From assembly GCF_026342835.1 (NCBI RefSeq), contig NZ_JAPEMI010000002.1, forward strand, positions 1-64,000: 64,000 nt of DNA. Direction: 5' to 3'. Below the pieces are notes generated by a model. It made no database searches and was not told the origin of the DNA. It saw only the letters and a list, made by a program, of their open reading frames with translations. Made by a program: the position numbers and the translations under genes. Origin of the DNA: Streptomyces sp. NBC_00154 (GTDB lineage: Bacteria; Actinomycetota; Actinomycetes; Streptomycetales; Streptomycetaceae). The first letter of the stretch is position 1, and the number at the start of each line of letters is the position of its first letter. This document shows positions 8,038 through 15,807 of the stretch, one piece after another.

Positions 8038-9924
8038 TCAGCGGTGCTCGACCTTCAGCGGTTCGAAGGCGATACGGGTCGTCGCCCCGTCCTCCGCCCA
8101 GCCGATCTCGACCGTGTCGCCGTCCACGTTCACCCCGCTCACCGCCGCCGCGAGCGCCGTCGCGTCCGGCTCCGCCGTCAGGGACGCGAGGGACACCAGC
8201 AGGACCGTCCCCTCCGCGTCCGCGCCCAGCCGCGGTACCACCGCCCAGCGGGTGTACGCCGTGCCCTGCGGAGCCCGTACCTCGTCCGAAGTCTCCCAGC
8301 CGTGCAGTCCGTGCAGCGCGGACCGTACGCCGTCGTCCGGGCCGGTCGCCCAGCCCGTCTGCTCCACCCGTGCCCCGGCCGGCGCGCCCAGCACCCGGTG
8401 CACCCGCAGCTCGTACCTCCCGCGGCCCACCGTGACGCTCTCGACCCGCAGCCCCGGCACCATCGGCGCACCCGACGTGAAGACGGGGCGGTGCCAGGAC
8501 GCGGCCCAGCCCCAGCCGTCACCCTGTCCGGCGCCCAGCGGGCGGATGCTGCGGCGGCCGCTGCGCACCCCCGCGACGACGACGGCCAGATGGTTGTCCG
8601 CCGCGTTCACGTTCGACGTGGGGCCGGTCACCGTGGAGTACGACTGGCGGCTGTACAGCGGATCGTCCTGCACACCCGACTCGCCCTCGTGCGGCCGGAC
8701 ATGGTCACTGCCGTGGTTGTGCAGCCGTACGACGCCGTCCGCCCGGGTGGACTGGATCAGCAGGCCGGGTGCGGGCAGCGCCAGCACCCGGTCGGGGCCC
8801 TCGCTGGGCGCGGGTTCCTCGGTCGCGGTCCACAGCGGATGGCCCTCCGGGGCCAGCAGCGAGACGAACGCCTTGGACGCCCAGTAAGGGGACGCGGGGC
8901 CCGAGTAGTGCTGCAGAGTCGCCTCGTGCGGGCCGTGCCAGCCCAGGCTCAGCAGCCCGTCCGTGCCCGTCGCACCGCGGTCCAGGAAGTAGCGCAGCGA
9001 TCCACTGATCACCCGCCGTGAGGCACCGGGGGAGAGCGGGGTGTGCCCGGTGACGGCGCCCAGTGCGACCGCCGAACCGGCCGCGAAGCGGTAGGTCAGC
9101 GAGCGGCCGAAGTGGATCGGCGCCCCGTCGCCGCCGAACAGCAGCGAGAAGCTGTCCAGGTGTTCGCGCAGCCGGGAGCCGTAGTGCGCGGACAGCTCGG
9201 GGTCGCCCGACAGATGCGCGTCCAGTACCGGGTACAGGTGCAGCGCCCAGCCGTTGTAGTGGTCGAAGGCGCGGTGGTCCCCGTCGGAGTACCACCCCTG
9301 TCCGCAGTACCAGCCCTCCAGCAGACCGAGCGCCCGCTCCTTCGCCCGGGTCGTCTCCGCGTCGCCGCGTCCGACCGACTCCAGGAACGCGGCCACGGAG
9401 TAGGGGAACAGATACCAGTTGTTGGGTGCGGGGGTGTGCCGCAGCGCACCGCGCAGCCACTCCTCGGCCCGGTCCTGGACGCCCGGATCGAGCCGGTCCC
9501 ACAACCAGGGGCGGGTCAGCCGCAGCCCGATGGCGACCGAGGCGGACTCGACCATGGGCTGGCCCTGCACATGGTGGTCGAGGATCAGCGGCCAGGACTC
9601 CGGATCGTCCCGGCCGGGCGTCCGGGTACCGGCGGCGAGTCCGTCCGCGTACCGGTCGAGCCAGCCGTGCGGATCCTTCCCGTCCGCGCCCGCGACCCGG
9701 AACGCCGCCGCGAGGAACGTACGGGCATACCCCTCCAGACCGTCCGAGCGCACCCCGGATCCGGACGGCCGGCCCGGCAGGTCCAGCAGCGCGCGGCCGG
9801 GTGTCGACCACTGCCATGCGGCCCGCAGCAGGCCGTCCGCCGCCGCCTCCCAGTGCGCCCGGGTGTAGCCGGTGTACGGGCTCAGGTCGCGGTCGTCGGA
9901 GGGAAGTTCAAGGGGGGAGGTCAT
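8038..9924 (-). CDS. DUF2264 domain protein, probable oligosaccharide-active enzyme
   Basis: A 628-aa cytoplasmic protein (no signal peptide). The N-terminal ~370 residues match the DUF2264 family: an alpha/alpha-barrel with blocks such as NNWYLFPYSVAAFLE and DHRAFDHYNGWALHLYP. The C-terminal part is beta-rich. Some relatives act on uronic-acid oligosaccharides made by polysaccharide lyases (family knowledge from memory). The ATG at 9924 overlaps the stop of the upstream dehydrogenase gene. As the last gene of a sugar ABC-transporter operon it probably processes the imported oligosaccharide. The exact reaction is not shown by the sequence. Confidence 0.8.
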   Translation of the reverse strand: MTSPLELPSDDRDLSPYTGYTRAHWEAAADGLLRAAWQWSTPGRALLDLPGRPSGSGVRSDGLEGYARTFLAAAFRVAGADGKDPHGWLDRYADGLAAGTRTPGRDDPESWPLILDHHVQGQPMVESASVAIGLRLTRPWLWDRLDPGVQDRAEEWLRGALRHTPAPNNWYLFPYSVAAFLESVGRGDAETTRAKERALGLLEGWYCGQGWYSDGDHRAFDHYNGWALHLYPVLDAHLSGDPELSAHYGSRLREHLDSFSLLFGGDGAPIHFGRSLTYRFAAGSAVALGAVTGHTPLSPGASRRVISGSLRYFLDRGATGTDGLLSLGWHGPHEATLQHYSGPASPYWASKAFVSLLAPEGHPLWTATEEPAPSEGPDRVLALPAPGLLIQSTRADGVVRLHNHGSDHVRPHEGESGVQDDPLYSRQSYSTVTGPTSNVNAADNHLAVVVAGVRSGRRSIRPLGAGQGDGWGWAASWHRPVFTSGAPMVPGLRVESVTVGRGRYELRVHRVLGAPAGARVEQTGWATGPDDGVRSALHGLHGWETSDEVRAPQGTAYTRWAVVPRLGADAEGTVLLVSLASLTAEPDATALAAAVSGVNVDGDTVEIGWAEDGATTRIAFEPLKVEHR

Positions 9925-10952
9925 GCGAGGAATGCCAGCCTTTCGCGTCGTACGGGGTGGGCGAAACCGTCGCCCGCGGCCCAGCGGCCGATCTCGCGGA
10001 CCGCCAGGTCGACCAGCCGCTGCCACTCGTTGCCCTGCGAGCCCGCGAGATGCGGAGTGATCAGGGCGTTGTCGCACTCCCACAGGGGGTGTGCGGACGG
10101 CAGCGTGTCGGGGTCGGTGACGTCGAGGATTGCGCGGATCCGGTCCTGACGGAGTACGTCGGTGAGCGCGTCCTGGTCGACGACGGCGCCCCGCGAGGTG
10201 TTGATGAGCACACCGTCCGGGCGCATCGAGGTGAGGAGTTCACGACTGACGAGCCCGCGGGTGGCGGGCAGCAGCGGGGTGTGGACGCTCACCACGTCGC
10301 TCTGCGCGAACAGCTCGGCGAGTTCGACCGGCCGGACACCCAGCTCGGCGGCGTCCGCCGCGGAGACGTAGGGATCGTGCAGCAGCACCCGCAGGTCGTA
10401 CGGACGCAGCAGTTCGATGACGCGCCGGCCGATCAACGAGGCGGACAGGATGCCCACGGTGCGGCCGTAGTTGCCGACCTCGGGCGAGGTGCGCAGCCAG
10501 TCGTCACGGCGGCGCTCGGCCCGGTAGTCGCGGGCCCGCTCCAGGGCCCGCTTCCCGGAGAGCAGGATCATCGCGACGGTGTACTCCGCGACCGGCAGCG
10601 CGTTGGCGGCGGCGGCCGAGGAGACTTCGATGCCCCGGTCCCAGCAGGCCTCGGTGATGTGCCCGCGGACGGAGCCCGCCGTGTGCACGACGGCGCGCAG
10701 CCGGGGAGCCGCCGCCAGCACGGTCTCGTCGAGCGGGGGGCAGCCCCAGCCGGTGACCAGGAGTTCGGCGTCCGCGAGTGCGGCGCGGGCACGGTCGGTG
10801 GTGAAGTCGTCGAGGACGGGCAGCGGGGCGAGAGCGCACACCTCGGCGAGTGCGGCCAGGGATCGGGGGGCGAGGACGGCGGCCGCGGCATCCGGCTTCA
10901 TGGCGACGGCGGCGCGCGGCCGACGGGCTGTGGTGAGGGTGGTGCTGGGCAT
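9921..10952 (-). CDS. D-isomer-specific 2-hydroxyacid dehydrogenase family protein
   Basis: A 343-aa Rossmann-fold protein. Conserved parts are the substrate-side block HTAGSVRGHITEAC, the coenzyme domain from about residue 165, the INTSRGAVVDQDAL strand and the ITPHLAGSQGNEW catalytic His block. The dinucleotide loop reads SASLIG where GxGxxG is usual, so both leading glycines are serines. This may change cofactor preference or activity. It lies 36 nt after the permease gene and overlaps the DUF2264 gene by 4 nt, so it belongs to the sugar operon. The likely substrate is a 2-keto or 2-hydroxy sugar acid (inference). Confidence 0.85.
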   Translation of the reverse strand: MPSTTLTTARRPRAAVAMKPDAAAAVLAPRSLAALAEVCALAPLPVLDDFTTDRARAALADAELLVTGWGCPPLDETVLAAAPRLRAVVHTAGSVRGHITEACWDRGIEVSSAAAANALPVAEYTVAMILLSGKRALERARDYRAERRRDDWLRTSPEVGNYGRTVGILSASLIGRRVIELLRPYDLRVLLHDPYVSAADAAELGVRPVELAELFAQSDVVSVHTPLLPATRGLVSRELLTSMRPDGVLINTSRGAVVDQDALTDVLRQDRIRAILDVTDPDTLPSAHPLWECDNALITPHLAGSQGNEWQRLVDLAVREIGRWAAGDGFAHPVRRERLAFLA

Positions 10953-10988
10953 CTTGCTCCTGGTACGGGAGTGGTCCGGGTGGCCCGG

Positions 10989-11864
10989 CTACTTGACGGC
11001 GCCCGCGGTGAGCCCCGACTTCCAGAACCGCTGGAGCAGTGCGAAGGCGAGGATCAGCGGGAGGACGGCGAGCAGCGAGCCCATGATCACGACGGGGTAG
11101 TACTCGGGGGACACGGTGGCGGCACTGTTCCAGGTGTAGAGCCCCAGACTGACCGGATACAGGTCCTGGTCGGAGAGCATCACCATCGGCAGGAAGAAGT
11201 TGTTCCAGATGGCGGTGAGCTGGAAGAGGAAGACAGTGACCAGACCGGGCCCCAGCATCCGCAGCGCGACCCGGAAGTAGGTGGTCAGCTCGCCGGCGCC
11301 GTCCACACGCGCCGCTTCGAGCACCTCGTTCGGCACGTACCCCTGACTGAATATCCGGCCGAGATACACACCGAACGGATTGAAGAGCACCGGGATGAAG
11401 ACCGACCAGAAGGTGTTGACCAGCCCGGTGCCGGACGCCATCAGATACAGCGGGAGGGCCAGCACCGTCTGCGGCACCATGACGGCGGCGAGGACCAGGC
11501 CGAACAGCTTCTCCTTGTGCGGGAAGCGGTACTTGTCGAAGGCGTAGCCGCAGGCGATGCTCACGAGGGCGCCGATCGCGGCGCCGAGGACCGCGTACAG
11601 CAGGCTGTTCCCGTACCACCGCCCGTACAGTCCGCCGTCCATCGCGAACAGGTCCTTGAGGTTCTGCACGAAGGCGAAGTGGTTCAGCGACAGCACGTTG
11701 CTGCCGAACAGGGCGTCCCGGTCCTTCGACGCGGCGAGCACCAGCCACAGCACCGGCAGCAGCGTGTACAGCACCGAGATGCCCACCACCACATTGACGA
11801 CGGAGCGGCCGAGAAGCCGGGGCCGCAGCGTGGCGGCGGTACGGGTGGGGCTCGTCGCGCTCAT
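10989..11864 (-). CDS. Carbohydrate ABC transporter permease, MalG/MsmG type
   Basis: A 291-aa inner-membrane protein with six predicted helices. The permease EAA loop reads EAARVDGAGELTTYFRVALRMLGP near residue 185, in agreement with the CUT1 sugar family. Its ATG overlaps the stop of the partner permease gene (ATGA). No ATPase gene is in this operon, so a shared MsiK-like ATPase encoded elsewhere probably energises it, as is common in Streptomyces. Confidence 0.92.
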   Translation of the reverse strand: MSATSPTRTAATLRPRLLGRSVVNVVVGISVLYTLLPVLWLVLAASKDRDALFGSNVLSLNHFAFVQNLKDLFAMDGGLYGRWYGNSLLYAVLGAAIGALVSIACGYAFDKYRFPHKEKLFGLVLAAVMVPQTVLALPLYLMASGTGLVNTFWSVFIPVLFNPFGVYLGRIFSQGYVPNEVLEAARVDGAGELTTYFRVALRMLGPGLVTVFLFQLTAIWNNFFLPMVMLSDQDLYPVSLGLYTWNSAATVSPEYYPVVIMGSLLAVLPLILAFALLQRFWKSGLTAGAVK

Positions 11865-12853
11865 CGGGCGTCCTCCTCGGGGGCGTTGGCGCGGTTGGTC
11901 CAGCGGGTGACGCCGTAGGAGAGGGCGATCGTGCAGATCAGCAGGACGACCGAGGCGGCTGCGGCCAGCCCGTAGTTGTTACGGGTGAACGCCGCGTCGT
12001 AGATGTACATGCTGGGCGAGAACCGCGAGTTGATCATGGGGGTGGACTGGCTGAGCAGCATCGGCTCGGTGAACAGCTGGAGCGCGAAGATCAGGGTGAA
12101 CATCGCCACCATGACGATGGACGAACGCACCAGCGGCGTCTTGACCTGGAGCGCGGTACGCACCGGTCCGGCCCCGTCGACGACCGAGGCCTCGATGACC
12201 TCGTGGGGCATGGCCTGCAGGGCGGCGTAGAAGACCACCATGTTGTAGCCGAGATTGCTCCACAGGGCGATGTTCACGATCGAGGGCAGGACGGTGTGCA
12301 CGCCGAGGAAGTCGATGGTGATGTCGGCCTTGCCGAGCAGATCGATCACCGGGCTGAGCCCGGGCGTGTACAGATACAGCCAGATGACGGCGGCGATGAT
12401 GCCGGGCACGGCGTGCGGCAGGAACAGGCCGAGCTGGGCCCAGGAGCGCAGCCGCACCACCCCGGAGTCCAGCAGCAGCGCCAGCGCGAGCGCGGCGATC
12501 ACCATCACCGGGATGTAGATGACGCAGTACAGGAAGACGGTGGCCAGACCACCGAGGAACGTCGGGTCGGTGAGCACGGCCGTATAGCTGCGCAGTCCGA
12601 CGAAGACGGTGCGCTCCGGGCCGAAGCCGAGCCCCGGCTGGTCGTCGCTGAAGAAACTGAGCCAGACGGCCGTTCCGACGGGGATCAGGAAGACCGTCAC
12701 GAGAAGTACGAAGAACGGTGTCATCAGGGCGCCGCAGGCACCGAGTTCACGGCGCCGGGCCGACCTGCGGGCGGAGCGCGCGGGCGCGGCGGCCGACCGG
12801 GCGTTCGCCGGGTGCACGGGGGTGATCGAGGGGGTGGAAGCGGGGGCGGTCAT
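11861..12853 (-). CDS. Carbohydrate ABC transporter permease, MalF/UgpA type
   Basis: A 330-aa protein with a basic N-terminus and six predicted membrane helices. The EAA loop (EASVVDGAGPVRTALQVKTPL near residue 230) marks the CUT1 sugar importer class. I chose ATG at 12853 because AGGTGA lies 6 nt before it. A GTG 9 nt upstream (12862) is an alternative. It pairs with the downstream permease and the lipoprotein encoded upstream to import an oligosaccharide. Confidence 0.9.
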   Translation of the reverse strand: MTAPASTPSITPVHPANARSAAAPARSARRSARRRELGACGALMTPFFVLLVTVFLIPVGTAVWLSFFSDDQPGLGFGPERTVFVGLRSYTAVLTDPTFLGGLATVFLYCVIYIPVMVIAALALALLLDSGVVRLRSWAQLGLFLPHAVPGIIAAVIWLYLYTPGLSPVIDLLGKADITIDFLGVHTVLPSIVNIALWSNLGYNMVVFYAALQAMPHEVIEASVVDGAGPVRTALQVKTPLVRSSIVMVAMFTLIFALQLFTEPMLLSQSTPMINSRFSPSMYIYDAAFTRNNYGLAAAASVVLLICTIALSYGVTRWTNRANAPEEDAR

Positions 12854-12904
12854 GAGTGTCACCTGCCTCTCTGCTGCTGGGAACGTGGGAAGTGGCGAAC
12901 GGGG

Positions 12905-14272
12905 TCAGTCGCTGCGCTCGGTGGTGGCCAGGCCCAGTGCCTTGAGGTCCGGCATGGTGCCCTGCTGGGCGGCGCGTACCGCGTCGATCAACGAACCCTG
13001 GCCGCCGCCCGCGCGTGCGAAGCCGTCCTGCATCACCTTTCCGGTGGCGGTCATCCGCGGTCCCCAGAGCCAGCCGTGCCGGATCTTGTGTGCCTCCTCC
13101 TCGAAGACCGTGTAGATGTCCTGGCCGCTGTAGTAGCTGCGGTCGAAGGCCTTGCGGCCGACGGCGACGAGACCGGGGGCGGCCGGATACTGGCTGCTGC
13201 TGCCACTGGAGAGCCGGGCGCGCAGTGCGTCCGGGTGCGACACCTGCCACTCGATGAACTCCAGGGCGGCCTCCGGGTGCCGGCTGTCCTTGGTGACCGC
13301 GAAGGTGGAGCCGCCGTGGGTGCCGACGGCCGGATTTGCCGGATCCCACTGGGGGAGCGGGGCCACGGCCCACTGGCCCTTCTGGGCGGGCCGGGCGTTC
13401 ATCTGCGCCCCGGCGTCCCAGGCGCCGCTGAGCCGGACGAGGATCTGGCCGTTGCTGATCTGGGCGTCGCTCTGCCGGCTGTCCACGGCGTTCATGAAGA
13501 CCAGGTCCTGGTCGATCAGCCGTTGCCAGTACGACGCGACGCGGCGGGTCGGCTCGTCGGCGAGCGACACGTTCCAGGCGCCGTCCGAGGTGTCGAACCA
13601 CTGGGCGCCGGCCTGCCAGGCGAGCGCCGCGAACTGCATGGCACCGTCGGTGGCGAAGGTCGCCAGGCGCCGGTCCGGGGCCTGGCGGCGGACGGTCCGG
13701 GCCACTTCCTCGAACTCGTCCCAGGTGCGCGGCACTTCGAGACCGAACTGCTGGAACAGGTCGGTGCGGTAGTGCATCAGCATCGGCTCGACGTCCAACG
13801 GCACACTGAAGACGCGCTTCTCGAAAGTGGTCAGTCCCAGTGCCTGCGGCAGCAGCTTGGCGCGCAGTCCGTCGCCGATCAGACCGGTGAGCTCGCGTGC
13901 CACCCCGTCGATGGCGAAGCCGGGGACCTGGGGGTACTCGATGGTCGCGACATCCGGGGCGTTGCCCGCCCGGGACGCGTTACTGAGCTTGGCGTAACCG
14001 CCCTGGCCTCCCGTGGGGATCTGCTGGAAGTCGACCTGGACGCGGTCGTGGGTGCGGTTGAACGCGTCCACGACCTCCTGGCTGCCGCGCAGGGCCGACC
14101 AGAAGGTGATGTGCGTGGCGCGCTTCGCGCCCTTGCTGCTGATGGTGCTGGTCTTGCTCGTGCTGCCCGACTTCGATGCGCCGTCACTGCTGCTGCAGGC
14201 GCTGAGCGCGCCCGTCAGCGGCAGGGCGGCGATCGAGGCGAGCACGGATCGACGGCTCTGTCGACCAGGCAT
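12905..14272 (-). CDS. Sugar ABC transporter solute-binding lipoprotein
   Basis: A 455-aa extracellular binding protein. The N-terminus carries twin arginines (RRSVLAS) and a lipobox LSAC with Cys about 26, so it is exported and lipid-anchored. The body is an ABC sugar-binding fold (family 1), with ITFWSALRGSQEVVDAFN at the start and FAVTKDSRHPEAALEFIEW in the hinge region. The ATG at 14272 has GGGAGG 6 nt before it. An operator-like TTGACCGCTT sits 88 nt upstream. It begins the transport part of the operon; the ligand is probably an oligosaccharide released by the lyase or fucosidase genes of this window. Confidence 0.92.
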   Translation of the reverse strand: MPGRQSRRSVLASIAALPLTGALSACSSSDGASKSGSTSKTSTISSKGAKRATHITFWSALRGSQEVVDAFNRTHDRVQVDFQQIPTGGQGGYAKLSNASRAGNAPDVATIEYPQVPGFAIDGVARELTGLIGDGLRAKLLPQALGLTTFEKRVFSVPLDVEPMLMHYRTDLFQQFGLEVPRTWDEFEEVARTVRRQAPDRRLATFATDGAMQFAALAWQAGAQWFDTSDGAWNVSLADEPTRRVASYWQRLIDQDLVFMNAVDSRQSDAQISNGQILVRLSGAWDAGAQMNARPAQKGQWAVAPLPQWDPANPAVGTHGGSTFAVTKDSRHPEAALEFIEWQVSHPDALRARLSSGSSSQYPAAPGLVAVGRKAFDRSYYSGQDIYTVFEEEAHKIRHGWLWGPRMTATGKVMQDGFARAGGGQGSLIDAVRAAQQGTMPDLKALGLATTERSD

Positions 14273-14359
14273 GGGTGCCTCCCGCGGCTCCTGATTCGAG
14301 ACACGGGAATCCTGATCGGCTGATCGGTACGGGTCAATAGATCGCTCAGAAGAAAATTA

Positions 14360-14369
14360 AAGCGGTCAA
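14360..14369 (-). promoter_or_regulatory. Operator-like site before the transporter genes
   Basis: Read on the minus strand this is TTGACCGCTT inside TCGTTTGACCGCTTTAA. It matches the site before the regulator gene (TCGTTTGAACGCTT) at 13 of 14 positions and the site before the first PL8 gene at the core TTGANCGCTT. It lies in the 101-nt gap between regulator and binding-protein genes. Confidence 0.6.
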
Positions 14370-14373
14370 ACGA

Positions 14374-15543
14374 TCAGACTTCGGAAGTGGGAAGCGACTG
14401 CGCCGAACCACGGATCTTCAGAGTGGGCAGCAACTCCGTCCTGCGCACCGGACCGGTGGCACCGACGGTCCCGGCCAGCCGGTACAGCAGCAGCTCGGCC
14501 GCCGCCCGCCCGATCTCCGCCTTCGGTGGCGCCACCGCGGTCAGCGGCGTACTGCCCAGGGCGGCGACCACATCGTCGTACGCCACCACCGAGCAGTCCC
14601 GCGGCACTTGGACGCCGCCCTCCGCCAGTCGCTGCACCAGCATCAGCGCGTCCACATCGCCGTGCAGCACCGCCGCCGTGGCGCCCCGTTCGCGCAGCAG
14701 CGCGGCAAGGTCGACCGCTGTGGCGTCGCCCTCGGGATCGGGAGCGGGCGCGGCTTCGTCCGGTGCGCCGGGCGTCTGCGGACCGGGGCCGGGCGCCGCC
14801 GCCGGCGAACTGAGCACTATGGACCAGTCCTCCACCTCCGGACGGGCCGCCGCGATCTCGGCGAACGCCGTCCGGATGGTGCGCGCCGTCGGACTGTCGT
14901 CGCGGGCGGCCAGGACGATACGGCGGTGGCCCAGCGACACCAGATGGTCCACGGCCAGATGCGTCCCGTACCAGTGGTCGGAACAGACGGAGTCCAGCGC
15001 GTGCAGCGCACTGCCCGGCCGGGGCCGCCGCTCCATCAGCACGGTCGGCACTCCCACCTCCGCCAGCCAGCCGTAGTCCAGCTCCTCCGAGAGCGCGTTG
15101 CGCCACCGGGGGGCGATCAGCAGCCCGCGGGCCCCGTCCGCCAGAGCCCGCTCCACCAGCGGCCGTTCGGCGCCCGCCGACTGCGGCGCGATGTGCAGGG
15201 CGATCCGCATCCCGGACTCCTCCAGCACGGTCCGGGCGCCGTGCAGCGTCTCGTACAGGTACGAATGCCGCTCCGGTACGACGAGGGCCACCGCAGCGCC
15301 GTCCCCGGTCGGCTCCCCGGTCCGCAGTGCCGGGACCGTGGCGGGTTCCGGCACGTCGACCACCGGACGGGCCACCCCGTGTCCGCGCCGCAGCCTCCCC
15401 ACCCGGGTCAGCTCCTCCACGTCCCGCCGGATCGTGACCACCGAGACATCCAGCTCGGCGGCGAGCACGCTGACCTTGACGGCGCCCCGCGACTGCACCA
15501 CCGACAGGATTCGCTGACGCCTGAGTTCAACCGGCTCCCGCAT
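14374..15543 (-). CDS. DeoR/LacI hybrid transcriptional regulator
   Basis: A 389-aa regulator. Residues 1-60 are a DeoR-type helix-turn-helix (RRQRILSVVQSRGAVKVSVL and VSVVTIRRDVEEL). Residues about 80-380 are a LacI/periplasmic-binding-like sensor (RIVLAARDDSPTARTIRTAF; CSVVAYDDVVAAL). An Ala/Pro-rich insertion lies near residue 270. The ATG at 15543 has GAGGGGG upstream. It is the first gene of the minus-strand sugar locus and probably senses the imported sugar. Sites of the form TTGANCGCTT lie before this gene, before the transporter genes and before the PL8 lyase at 61011, making a local regulon likely. Confidence 0.85.
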   Translation of the reverse strand: MREPVELRRQRILSVVQSRGAVKVSVLAAELDVSVVTIRRDVEELTRVGRLRRGHGVARPVVDVPEPATVPALRTGEPTGDGAAVALVVPERHSYLYETLHGARTVLEESGMRIALHIAPQSAGAERPLVERALADGARGLLIAPRWRNALSEELDYGWLAEVGVPTVLMERRPRPGSALHALDSVCSDHWYGTHLAVDHLVSLGHRRIVLAARDDSPTARTIRTAFAEIAAARPEVEDWSIVLSSPAAAPGPGPQTPGAPDEAAPAPDPEGDATAVDLAALLRERGATAAVLHGDVDALMLVQRLAEGGVQVPRDCSVVAYDDVVAALGSTPLTAVAPPKAEIGRAAAELLLYRLAGTVGATGPVRRTELLPTLKIRGSAQSLPTSEV

Positions 15544-15582
15544 GCTGTTGGCCCCCTCGCCGTACCGCCGCGCATTGTTCGT

Positions 15583-15605
15583 TTGAACGCTTCCTGTGAG
15601 CGCTT
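15583..15605. promoter_or_regulatory. Two operator-like repeats before the regulator gene
   Basis: TTGAACGCTT (15583-15592) and GTGAGCGCTT (15596-15605) form two direct repeats 13 nt apart, 40-62 nt upstream of the regulator start. The second extends to GAGCGCTTGCGT, which recurs exactly before the PL8 gene (60940-60951). This placement suggests autoregulation. Confidence 0.55.
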
Positions 15606-15756
15606 GCGTCGCAGCATAGCGATCAGCTCGGCGCCGTCCATGGCGTCCGAGGCCCTCATGGCCTCCATGAAGGGGCGGGCGGCGGAAACAGGTCCCGTGC
15701 CTGCCCTCTCGTGGCGTGGGAGGCGCAGTGGTCCCCGACCCGGCCGACCCCCGGCA

Positions 15757-15792
15757 CACCTCAGGGGCCGCTGAGGAACGGCCCCTGAGGTG
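15757..15792 (-). terminator. Terminator of the fucosidase gene
   Basis: Perfect 14-bp arms (15757-15770 and 15779-15792) with an 8-nt loop lie 15 nt past the fucosidase stop codon. Confidence 0.8.
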
Positions 15793-15807
15793 GATCCGCC
15801 GGCGACT

